64,000 nucleotides of DNA from assembly GCF_037392515.1 (NCBI RefSeq), contig NC_090291.1:14324501-14388500 (forward strand), read 5' to 3'. The notes below the pieces were generated by a model, which was not told the DNA's origin, ran no database searches, and saw nothing but the letters and a program-made list of their open reading frames with translations. This DNA comes from Haliotis asinina (lineage: Eukaryota; Mollusca; Gastropoda; Lepetellida; Haliotidae). Position numbers and translations under genes: made by a program. Of this stretch, positions 1 through 10,700 are shown piece after piece (within the stretch, counting starts at the first letter, position 1; every line of letters starts with the position of its first letter).

Positions 1-900
1 AGAGCTCAAGTTATCGTAAGTCCCACACCTAACGTAGGGTTACGACATCAGGGTGCTAAGATCACTTTAATGAACGAGGCTTTGGGTCTTGGAACTGTAA
101 TGAGCTCTGAAAGAACATTATTTTTCGGGCCTTAAACACTGTGATGGCATCTGGAAAAAGCCTCAGGTTCCATAGCCTTAGCATTGTAATGAGGTCTGAA
201 TGAACATTATTTTCCGGGGGAAATCCACGGCGAACGCACTTTAATGCAGATAAGTAGTTCTTATCTGCCAGGTCTTTTCAGTGTAATGGAATCAGCCGGA
301 TATTTCAACTTTATGGACCGCCGTACTACAATTAGGCATCTAAACAAACGCTGTGTTCGTCGCCTGATGGGGCCTGTTCAGTGGAATTGAGTCGGGAAAT
401 GGCAGATACCAGGACCATTGGAATGGAAGGAGCACACAGCAGACAGCCCGTAAGGCTAATACGGGGGTTGATCGTAGTAACTGCATTTAGATGACCCTCT
501 TAAATAAACAGGTCAAATCTTTGTCTTTGCTGCTTTCTGTGAATGAACCGTTTGATTATTCCCAAACAGGTGTCCAGTCGGTTTATACATTGGAGGCATT
601 TTAGATAGGTCGCTTCATCAGGTTTTAGTCTGTTCCTTGTCATGAAGTTCATCTGAACATTTATAGTCCAAACAGGGTATATCGTTTTCAGGCCTTGGGA
701 ATCGTAAGAGCAAACATAGAAATACCTCTCCGGTTAGCCTGGTACCAGTTACAGCGGGATAGACAATGAAATGGGATTTATCCGTAGTTACAAGATTGGG
801 GTCTGTTTTCTATCTGATTCAGTAAAGACGGAAATAAATACACCGCGAAGAATCCCCCAAAGTTGCATCATTGCCATCAGTTTCAGTGAGATGGACAAAA
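1..900. other. Left-edge sequence without a recognised gene
   Basis: No convincing exon is seen apart from the one starting at 914. Two stretches, about 95-135 and 185-225, are imperfect direct copies of each other, sharing a 'gaacattatttt' core. Motifs of the type 'cagtgtaatgga' recur further on, so this may be an old degenerate tandem repeat. It should also hold the next intron of the minus-strand gene represented at 914-1107. Confidence 0.35.
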
Positions 901-913
901 CAAGTGTCCTTAC

Positions 914-1107
914 GCAGGGTATTCGGTTGCGTTGCTGGACAACATGAATGGCTGTGAGAAGTCAGTTTGTTGAGGGCAGTTTGCGACGAATTTCCAGATG
1001 AAGCGTTTGTCTCTCACGTTGGCCTCTTCCAAGTCATCATCAATGTTGACGTCATCAACGTCACTGGACACGACAGCAGGGATGATCAGGACGACCAGAA
1101 GTAGAAG
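914..1107 (-). CDS. Internal exon of a secreted precursor (signal peptide, acidic propeptide, KR site)
   Basis: Read on the minus strand, the acceptor 'tgtacttcag' is followed by an open exon that ends at a strong donor, gtaagg (phase 2). It starts with a hydrophobic run, LLLLVVLIIPAVVSS, as in a signal peptide, then an acidic stretch (DVDDVNIDDDLEE), a dibasic RDKR and the start of a mature part, FIWKFVANCPQQTDF. This is the layout of a secreted peptide or small-protein precursor cut after KR. The start codon must lie in an upstream exon (coordinates above 1107), and the rest of the gene runs off the left edge. I do not recognise the mature part. The exon call rests on splice signals plus composition, without homology. 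Confidence 0.45.
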
Positions 1108-1137
1108 CTGAAGTACACGTTAATCAACATTATACAT

Positions 1138-1236
1138 AGAAGGATCTAATGTGGTTACATATACAAGGATCTAAAGTGGTTACACGTGGAAGGATATCAA
1201 GTGTTTACACGTAGAAGGATCTCAAGTGGTTAAGGC
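1138..1236. repeat. 25-bp tandem repeat, four units
   Basis: Four units of about 25 bp, each with 'aggatct' followed by 'gtggttaca', start near 1141, 1166, 1191 and 1216. They are imperfect copies and lie just upstream (minus-strand sense) of the precursor exon at 914-1107. Confidence 0.7.
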
Positions 1237-1239
1237 ATC

Positions 1240-1440
1240 AACAACTTGACACGTCCGGGTCAGAATCGGCCTTCATCAGCCGGTGATTATCGTAAGAGCC
1301 GACTAACAGGATCGGGTTGGACAAACTTGCTGACTTGGTTAACATAATTATTATATTGTATCCCTATTGCGTGGATGGATGCTCATGATGTCAATCACCG
1401 TGCTGTCTGGTCCAGATTGATTATTTACATATTGTGTACA
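1240..1440 (-). repeat. Fragment of the abundant 'cggtctgtaaataatcgagtctgg' repeat
   Basis: The reverse complement contains the hallmarks of a repeat seen at least ten times here: 'tctggaccagacag', 'catgagcatc', 'aaccaagtcagc', 'cccgatcc' and 'gttagtcg'. The copy is interrupted and diverged. Confidence 0.55.
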
Positions 1441-2049
1441 AAAGCTACACTTGTGGCAAGCATAGCTACAAAGTCTTAATATATCTGTTATACTACGAAT
1501 TAACCAGAAATCAATTGACTGTATCGCTATGCACAGTTTTCTGATTGTATCAAATGGCCGTTCTATAAACTTTATGTGTCCATCATACAAATCTGTGTCG
1601 TATGTCTGTGTTTGTGAATGACCTAGAATCTGAGAATATAAAGGAATAGTAACTGGATGTATAATTTTGGGGAAAAGAATTCTGAAATGATATAAGTATC
1701 AATCTGCTGAAGCAAAATTCAGTGCAATAATACACCTGCGTTTTTTGCGATCACGATTAATGGTCCGCTCGCACCACAAGCATATATCTTACACCAAAGC
1801 TCGACATTTATGCTTTCATCACTGTACACGCTTGTATTAAAAATACATACCTAACATAATGCAACTGGAAAATTCTTCAAGAACTGTAAGGTCACACTCG
1901 TTCACTCACTATGTCACTAATATTAAACACTGACAATTTGTCGCTTTCTAGCCCACTCGCGTTCCCTCACCCACCATGTCTATGCACTCTGCACATACGA
2001 AGTTGACTGAAGTATATATCCGGTTACCCTTTAGTTATTACTGGCCATT

Positions 2050-2212
2050 GTCGGGGTGGTGGGGTAGCCTAGTGGTTAAAGCGTTCGCTCGTCACGCCGA
2101 AGACCCGGGTTCGATTCCCCACATGGGTACAATGTGTGAGGCCCATTTTCTGATGTCCCCCGCCGTGATATCGCTAGAATATTGCTAAAAGCGGCATAAA
2201 ACCAAACTCAAT
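2050..2212 (+). mobile_element. tRNA-derived SINE, plus copy
   Basis: The head carries Pol III box-A-like 'tagcctagtggttaaagcg' and box-B-like 'gggttcgattcccc', spaced as in a tRNA. The body ends with 'gatatcgctagaatattgct' and a 'cactcact' tail. Further copies occur at 3572, 9025, 9427, 11378, 15674 and 46808. The tRNA-like head does not fold as a complete functional tRNA gene, so this is a SINE. Confidence 0.8.
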
Positions 2213-2214
2213 CA

Positions 2215-3310
2215 CTCACTACTGGCCATTGTCCTTCATCAAAACACCATTCACACTTATCCACAATTGAGATAACCTAACTATGAACGAAAGAAAAAAA
2301 ACCCATCAAGGTGCGTGTATTTAGTTTTCATAGTTTACAGTTCGTCGGATCATCTCATCGTCCTTGAATTGAAACGTAGAACTTTATGACTACCGACTTG
2401 TCCGTGGTCGTATCAACAGTGTGGTAGAGAATATCGTTTATACATGTAGGTGGTCTACTGTAAAGTTCAAACTATGAAACTATATGACATGGTCATAGAC
2501 TATAGTTTACGGTAACAAAAACTGCTTTTATTGCATATTTCAGAATTTGTACCACTCCCTCTTACCAATTCGATACGTTCGAAAACGGAATGTGTAATAA
2601 AACGTTTTCTTTCCCCTGTGCTGATGAAACGTGCAACAAAACCATTCCTATTTGTTGCCAGTTTTCAACAACATTACTGCTGTGTGACAGCAGCCTTGAA
2701 AAAATCGCGTTGGACAGAACAAGTCTTTTAAGTCATGATTAACTGTGAGGTGTCAAGGAACAGACACATACAATTTTTGCCAACTCTGTGAGAGGCGAGT
2801 GCGTGGGCCGGACATGCTTATTCTTTTACGGAACACTTGAAGTCAAAACTGATTTTCAGTTTATTTAAAAAAAAAAAAAAAAAAAAAAATCCCTGCTAAT
2901 TTACCTGTCAAAGAAAAGGTTCGACATCTTTCGTAGGATATTCACGACGAGGCGATATGACGTTATGCTTTGTGTACATTTTAGGCTAAACAAAAAAGTG
3001 AAATGTTTCTCGGGCATCGGCGCGTCACTTTCATTTGTGCGCGTAACATTTTTATTGCCATTTGAAAATAAATATTATTGACTTTGCCGTTATTTATTTA
3101 TTCATTTATTTATTTATACTTGACAAAGATCTGGTAGAACTGAAACATTTGCAAAACATAAGTTCACGTGTGGCTATCACGGCCTTTGGGTTTGTAGGTA
3201 GAAAGACAAAAGGTTTCAGCTCTTTCTTGGTGTATACCAATAAGGTTAACTAAAACCAAATCCCAGAATATCTAAACGAAGATCATTGATTCTTACATGC
3301 CTATCATACG
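2215..3310. other. Intergenic DNA
   Basis: Nothing gene-like is seen. A run of 23 A residues (2867-2889) and AT-rich low-complexity DNA near 3090-3120 are the only notable features. Short ORFs have no splice context or familiar motif. Confidence 0.4.
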
Positions 3311-3317
3311 AACAGTA

Positions 3318-3475
3318 ACCCGTCAAGATATGGGTTAGAACTAGTCTTGAGCAACCCATGATGGGACTTTCGGGATCGGCTGATAAGGTTCTCAGATACG
3401 GTTGACACATGTCATCTTAGCCCACTGGGGTATAATGAAGTTCACGATTGTTGATCACTGGTCTTTGAGACGCGA
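3318..3475 (-). repeat. Diverged copy of the 'cggtctgtaaataatcgagtctgg' repeat
   Basis: The stretch 'gggttagaactagtcttgag…gggatcggctgataagg…gacacatgtcat' is the reverse complement of the common family consensus (setting 'gacatgtgtcaaccaagtcagcgagcctgaccacccgatcccgttagtcgcc'). Confidence 0.5.
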
Positions 3476-3571
3476 TTTTTTACAAATCATCGCCTCTTAG
3501 ACGCAGCTTTGCTTAATGTGAGGCTAAACAACAAACAAACAAGCAAAAGAGCAAAATATCTACTTCAGCAA

Positions 3572-3732
3572 TGAGTGAGTGTGTATACCCTACTAGAGCA
3601 ATCTTCTAGCAATATCATGGCGGAGGACACCAGAAATGGACTTCGCACATTTTACCCATATAGGGAATCGAACCCGGGTTTTCGGCGTGACGAACGAGCG
3701 CTTTACCCACAAGGCTACCCCACCGCCCAACT
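3572..3732 (-). mobile_element. tRNA-derived SINE, minus copy
   Basis: Reverse complement of the SINE at 2050-2212: 'gaatcgaacccgggtt' is the box-B region and 'aaggctaccccacc' the 5' head. Both ends are recognisable, so the copy is close to full length. Confidence 0.75.
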
Positions 3733-4315
3733 TCTGCAGTGATGTGATTTACTTCACTTACCTGACGTCTCATGATGCTTGACAGCTGATGGTTTGTCAT
3801 AATCAAACAGAGTAGCAGTTGTCTTTATATAGAGAAGACAGGATGTTTGGGGACACCTGTTTACTATGTTATGTGTTTAGTCGAGCATGCACATTGACCC
3901 TGCTACTCATCATGACGAGGCGAAATATACGGACAAATTGATCACGAAAAGAGAATTCAAATATCAAAAGGGAGGATTTCAGGATCAATCCTGCTAATGC
4001 ACATTTTTGTGTTTATGACGCAAATGTCACGCTGGGTCTCACGTCAAACCAGACAAAGGCAGAGCCCAATTAAAGGGTAAACAGTCACGTTTTTGTGCGA
4101 TAACCATGAGGATTGAATAGCCCCAAGAAGTTTTACAAGAGGTTTTGTGTTTTTGTCAAAATATAGATATGGGCAGATAACGTTCAGAAATTTTCAAACG
4201 TGCAGATAGGTCGCCCCCAGGGGGCGTGGGATGTGGTTTGAACTTTATCACCATAGCTTTAGTCTGGATTGCTTGTACACATGTATTCCACTACACTACA
4301 TGTAGAGTATGACCT

Positions 4316-4865
4316 GTGTTAGGATTGGATACCACCAATGCCTGTCGAAAGAGGCGACTATCAGGATCGGATGGTCAGGCTCGGTGGATACATGTCATAG
4401 TATCCCTGTTGTGTAGAGACATATTCATTAAACCCATTAAGAAAATACACATGCACACGCCACCAAAGGTCTGCAAGAGAAAGTGCAATAAAATTACGTA
4501 AAACGTTACATATATGACATGTGTTCACTCCTGCTTTCTTTCAACATATACCTTTACAACGCAATTAAACAATTAAACAATCAGGACGTGCTCGTATGAC
4601 GAGACTGATTTGTCTAATGATTGAGCTGTCTGACAATTGGAACGTCTGATTCTTGGGAGTGAACCGTTTCCTGTAATCTCCGAAACCTGCTGGGGATACC
4701 AGGCGTGAATAGCCCTAAAAAGTCTCGCCATAGCCAGCCAGGCAATGGAGTTCCAGATGTTCAGCAGTGAAGTGGCTCTCGGGCTTAATAAGTTAAGACG
4801 ATCACTGGATTGTGCGGTCCAGCCTCGATTATTTACAGAACGACGCCGAATAGCTGACAGGAACG
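4316..4865 (-). repeat. Fragments of the common interspersed repeat
   Basis: Fragments at about 4316-4430 ('aggcgactatcaggatcggatggtcaggctcgg') and 4800-4865 ('ggtccagcctcgattatttacag') are minus-orientation pieces of the same family. The DNA between them has no recognised content. Confidence 0.45.
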
Positions 4866-4869
4866 TTAA

Positions 4870-7395
4870 AACAACAAACAAACGTGTACATGTTCCGGCT
4901 ATTTGTATGACTTTTGTAGATAATATTTTCTAAGGCAGACAAATAAACTAAAGCTTATTTTGGTTACGAATAAATTCTGTTTTTTACATGCGACTTTCTA
5001 TCGCAAAACACACAATCCCCAAGCTAAAGCGAACATTTATGAAAACAACTTGAAGTCTCCCATAGTCCAGTGCTATCTTGTGTCACTACCGACCTTATAC
5101 AAAGTTCCGGGTAACCGTCAATATACAACACATTATCGGAGACACCTGGGCGTGCGAAATCTACACATCTTGTTCATAGCGTGAACGTGAAGTGTATTAA
5201 GACATAAACTTTTTTAAAAAAAGAAATAAAGGAGTACATCAAAGAAAATACACGTCAAAGGAAACTAGTAAGTCTTTTTCAATGGACATGGAGCTATGAA
5301 ACGTATTAAATTATGTAATAAAATATTAAATTTGCATTCTGTTTACGTGAGGAGTATGAATTATCAATTTGTTCAGAAATGCACGATTTATCTTTATGCT
5401 GCATATTCGCTTCAAAAGGCATATGAATGAAAGCATCAAGCCATTATCGTAAAAAACAAATATTGCTCAAACCATGCGCACCAGGGGTATTCTGGGTGTG
5501 TTTGAGTCACGACTGAACAATGATTGGTGAGCAAGCGATTATCGCTTCAGCAATCTCGAACATCTGGATGGCAGTTACAATGCCATTCGTTTACTTACGA
5601 GCACACAAGGCGAAACACTCTTGTTCTGTCTGTATGACAACAGCTTGTGAATAATCGTAGAATTGTGATCATTAATAATGAAGTTATCTCAACGTTCTTT
5701 GACTTACCGCACTTCCCTTTCGTCTCTCCTGTTTATGCTTCATCCATTACAAAAAATAGCAAATATCTTCCGTTGGTGTTACATAGCACTATGGCACGTC
5801 TTGCTTTTCCACCAAACTTGGCGAAATGCTCATTTATCACCTACAGTCTAGGGTACGCCGTTATGCTTCATAACATTCAGGACAGACACACATCGTGAAC
5901 CCTCCATTTGGAGCAAATCTGAAATATAAGTTTGGTCTTGACTTATTTTGTTCTATGGTCTTGGATTTTGTTCGATAGTTGATATTTCTAAAAGTTCTTT
6001 CACTGTTTGGACATAAAATTGGAGGCCCCACACCATGATATTTTTCAGATCCACCAACGATTATTTTAACGTGTTGGAGTAAAATAAGCAGCAATGTGTT
6101 CTTCGTGAAAAAACGAAATTAATAATGAATACGTTTTATGGCGTGGCGACTTCTTCACCACAGATGCGACGTGTCGGCATAGACTGTTATCAAGAAAGTA
6201 ATACACAACATTATGCACAAGGAGAATACATACGTGAGAGATATGTGGGTATTTCCCGTTGAAAAAGTTCATGTACAGTGTTCTGACATAGTGCTTAGTT
6301 AATTGATGATGGCTACGAAGCCAGATGGACGAAGAGTTTGAACGGGTTACCATTGGTTGACCTTGATTAGATGAGGGTAAGTTGTCGGGTCGTAATATCC
6401 TTGATCCCTGGTAGTTGGTAGGATGACTCGTTTGATGTTGAATGCCGCCGAAACGTCGTATTTATTACGATAAAGAAGATACCCCCCCCCCCTCCATCAT
6501 CCCAGTTTCTAAATAACAAATAAAAGAGTTTGAAAAGAATACACGTCTGACGTTTACATAGGCGAGGAAACTTAATACTGCACATAGTTGAATATCGATA
6601 TTGATCACACAGATCGATAACCGTGAATTTAATGTCGAAGGATTCTCGATAAATACCTTGTAAGCAAAATGCAAAAAAACATCTGATGATAGAAAAGTGA
6701 ATACACGACGTTATCGATAACCCAATTTTCATATCGATAATCATTATTAATTTTCCTGTCGACCACATTTTCGATTATCGTTCATTTATAAAATTTAAGC
6801 TAGCCCTTACTGCATGTAACAATCATGTTAATCCTTACACTACACGTTTACCATCTTATGAGTTTAATCTGAGAGAGCTGGCTGTAATGTGCAATGGAAC
6901 CATAATTCATTGTATGATCATATAGTATGTTAATATATATACTACAAACCAAAAGTATGGGAACACCACCGGTATAAACTTAAACGTGGGGAAGTCATTT
7001 ATTCTCTAAGGTAAATGTAACTTTAAACGACGAATTCCATCATGATGATTCCATATCTTTAGTTTGTGGTGTAAAAGTATTCCGGCTCTGTGGCAATAGA
7101 ATGTAAATCTAGGCAATGGGGACGCTATGAAATGTGTCATTAAAGACAGCGAGCCTGCAACCCATTCCCGTTAATAACCCCTTACGACAAACAAGGGTCG
7201 CTGAAGATCAGTTCTAACCCGGATCTTCACGAGACGTATAATGCGTTGTAAATGATGGCAATTGGTTGTAAATGAAGGTTAGTCGGTAGAATTAAATTGT
7301 TTAACTCATTTTGTTAGTCGACACATTTATATTTTTCTTGTTTCTTGGAAAGTACTTATACTATAGCTAAAATGTTAGTAATACGCATTCTGACC
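4870..7395. other. Intergenic DNA without recognised genes
   Basis: I looked for splice-bounded exons, signal-peptide starts and domain motifs on both strands and saw none. Open stretches are short and lack family features. A C-run occurs near 6481-6494. A repeat fragment with 'cgttaataaccccttacgac' lies at about 7166-7232 beyond it. Confidence 0.4.
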
Positions 7396-7397
7396 AA

Positions 7398-7536
7398 GGG
7401 CCCTTTTCACAAAACATCCTTTACTAAGGTTAACATTAACTCCCATTCTGTAACAAGACTTAGGTAACCTAAATGTAATGTTAAATAATGGGAGTTAAGG
7501 TAACCTTAGTTAAGGTTGCTTTGTGAAATGAGCCCC
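7398..7536. mobile_element. Foldback (MITE-like) element with arms of about 50 bp
   Basis: The left arm starts 'gggcccttttcacaaaac' and runs to 'taactcccatt'. The right arm is its imperfect reverse complement, ending 'ttgtgaaatgagcccc'. A short loop separates them, so the whole element folds into one long hairpin. It has no coding capacity. Such 'ttcacaaa…cta(a)ggttaa…actcccatt' foldbacks are common in mollusc DNA. Confidence 0.7.
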
Positions 7537-7712
7537 AGGTCGTACAAGTTTTATGGTCCTGCGTCCTTTGGGCCCGCCGATTTCCAGAGTTAAGAGCACA
7601 ATCTGGCGCTATCTGATCTTGACACAATAAAATCGCGTTGTGCAACTGCGTCTGATTATCACCTGCTAAATCTCACGCAGGCTCTGACAATCCCACTGGT
7701 AAAGAAGGCAAG

Positions 7713-10700
7713 ATGTCTCTCCTTGTAACTGTCTTGGCAGTATTGCCTTTATTTGTTGGTACGTACACAAATACATATGTCTATTAATGTCAGTTGGCAT
7801 AAATATATTATATTGTACACAAGAATGGTTTGTGTACTGAACACAAACAATTATACCATATCGAAATTATTTTAACAGTACTGTGACACGAATGAATGAC
7901 ATGTGAAGAACGTTTCTAAACGTCACACTTTTGCGACTGGAATAGTGAGTGAGTGGCGTTAGTTTTACGCCACCGTTTAGTATATTTTATATATCATATA
8001 TAGCGGCGATCTGTAAATAACTGGGTCTGGACTAGAAAATTCAGTGATCAACAGCATGATCATCGATCGACGTAACCGGGAACCGATGACATGTGTCAAC
8101 CAAGTCAGCACACCTGACCACCCGATCCCGCTAGTCGCCTTTGAAGACAAGCATCGGTTGTTGAAGATCAATTCTAACCTGAATCTCTACGGGTCACTTC
8201 TCCATACACTATTATTGACTTGTATAGTCCGTTTGGGTTAAAATAAAAACGATGAATGAATAAATATCTCAAAATAGGGAAAAGTGCACAAAACATAAAA
8301 AAAGACACCTGGTCGTGAAATCTCGGAACCATACACGATCTGAAATTTGACGTTTCATGATCGATCGCAGAAAACGTTGTTTAAGAAACTATCATGTAGT
8401 ATTGTGCTATGTTCACGCTTCACACCGAGGGGCGACAAACGGCTGGTGGAAAATCACCAGCACACATTCAAGTGCAACTCATCAGCAGTCAGGTGAGATG
8501 AGACCAGCAAGTCAGACGCTGTTCCGTCACCCGTATGTCACCCCAGGGTGTGATGCGTGAACATAGCACAATATTACACGTGATTTCCCGTGATCAATGC
8601 AAAACGTCAGATTTAAGATCCTCTTGGATACAGATGTTTTAGGGCCTCTTATTTATGCTTTGTGCACGCAATATCAAGTTATTTATTCATTTGAATTCTT
8701 ACTATATGATATGCTTGGCTTAACCGTCAACCCGCTTAATATGTCTTTGCGACAGGTCGAGCATTTTACACTATCCATGGACAAACAACCCCATTAGGGC
8801 CGATCCACTGAAAAATGTGGAATAGAATCCTTCAACAGAGATTTATGTAATATTTTTTTAGAAATACATTTGTGTAGAAAGGACTTTTCAAAGCGATTCA
8901 TCGAAGCTATGAAAGCTTGTGCATGGACCAAAGTGAGTAAACGAGCATGGACATGTCAGTTATATAAGAGGGACTGTTACGACCTAACAGGGAACTCATT
9001 AGCAAGTTACAGCTTTACACAAGCAATATCACGACGGAGGACACAAGAAATGTGAGGAATCGAACCCGGGTATTCGGCGTGACAAGCGCGCGCTTTACCC
9101 ACAAGGCTACCCCATCGCTCCGAGTTAAAACCAAAGTAATCATGACTTCCTCTTCAGATGCCGCTGTGGATCTTACATCACCGTTAGTGTTTGATCCAAT
9201 ATTCTACGTCAACACTAACGCTGACCTCCACCATTTGGGGATCAACACTGAAGCCGCAGCTAAACAACACTGGCTGTCGAAGGGGATCAGCGAGGGAAGA
9301 CAGGGTTGTGGTAGCTTTCACTCAAGACAGTATCTTAAAAGGTAAAGCTACTTTCAATCTGAACATATTTCAAGTTAAATATTTGTTGAGTAGTCTAGCC
9401 ACCTAAACCACTTCTAGTGACCATGTGAGTGTGAGTGAATTTAGTTTTACACCGTATTTAGTGATATTCCAGCGTGGACGCCTGAAATTGGTTTCACACA
9501 TTGTACTAATTTCGGGAATCGAACCCAGGTCTACGGCAGGAGAGCTAATACTTGAACCATAATAACTAAGAGACGGGTTCCTTTACTTACCCCTTCACTG
9601 TGAGAATGGTGCATCGCTGACCCCATACGGTTGTAATATCGAATCACTAAAAACTTGATTTTGTCAGAAGTGGTGTATACCCTATATCTATCTATAGCTA
9701 TTAAATATACTGAACATCATTGAAAACGCACCACCCCTAAAATTGTGGATCTCTAAGAGCAGAAGTGAGCAATCTATGTAAATTTTACATATTTGTGTAG
9801 ACCAATGTTTGATAAAGAAAAGAAGCAAAAAACAATCAAGCAAATCAGTGAAGATTTAATGCAGCTAACAATGAAATAAAGATGGGGTCAAAATGGAAAG
9901 TCAGTAGCGTGTATGACCCCCGTTAGCAGCAACACAAGCTGTGCAACGTCTCCTCATTGAACGGATAAGTCTCTGAATAAAGTCCTGAGGCACTGCATTC
10001 CACTCTTGCGGCAAGGCATTGTCGAGTTCCCCAAGGTTGTTGATCTGCGGACGACGTGCGAGGCGTTGGCCGATGTAATCCCACAAGTGTTCGATGGGTG
10101 ACAAATCTGGTGACAATGCAGGCCAATGAAGTAGAGGAATGTTGTTGTTAGCCAGATACTGTATCGAAACACGTGCAGTGTGGGCTCGTGCATTGTCATG
10201 TTGAAATGTGTGCAGATCTTGATGCTGGTGAAAGAAGGGAACGACGTTGTTCTGAAGAATGTTGTCACGGTAGTAAACGGCATTCACTCTGCCACGACAA
10301 ACAATCAGAGCGGTTCTGTGGTGATAACTTATCTCTCCCCACACCATAATGCTGCCTCCACCCCACCGATCGGTTTGCACAACACAATCCTGATGATAAC
10401 GTTCACCCCGTCGACGCCATACCCGTAGACGCCCGTCAGCATTTCGCAAGTGAAAACGCGACTCGTCGGAGAACACCACACCATGCCAACGTCGTAACAA
10501 CCACACACGATGCTGTTCAGCCCATTGTCGGCGTTCACGGCGATGCCTGTCAGTCAGGAGGGGTCCAACGTAAGGGCGTCGACAACGTAACCCTGCCGCA
10601 CGGAGACGGCGTCGGACGGTGGAAGCGCTGATCAAACCACGTCGACCCTGGACAGCGTTGGCGGTTCTGGCAGCGGGCAAGGTTCGATCCCGAATATGGC

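Noticed and set aside
2090-2140. tRNA gene (A and B boxes visible)
   Set aside because: The same head occurs in at least six copies with SINE bodies and no cloverleaf could be formed, so it is a SINE head.
9923-10538. Several ORFs overlapping the transposase
   Set aside because: Out-of-frame or antisense shadows of the Tc1 transposase.
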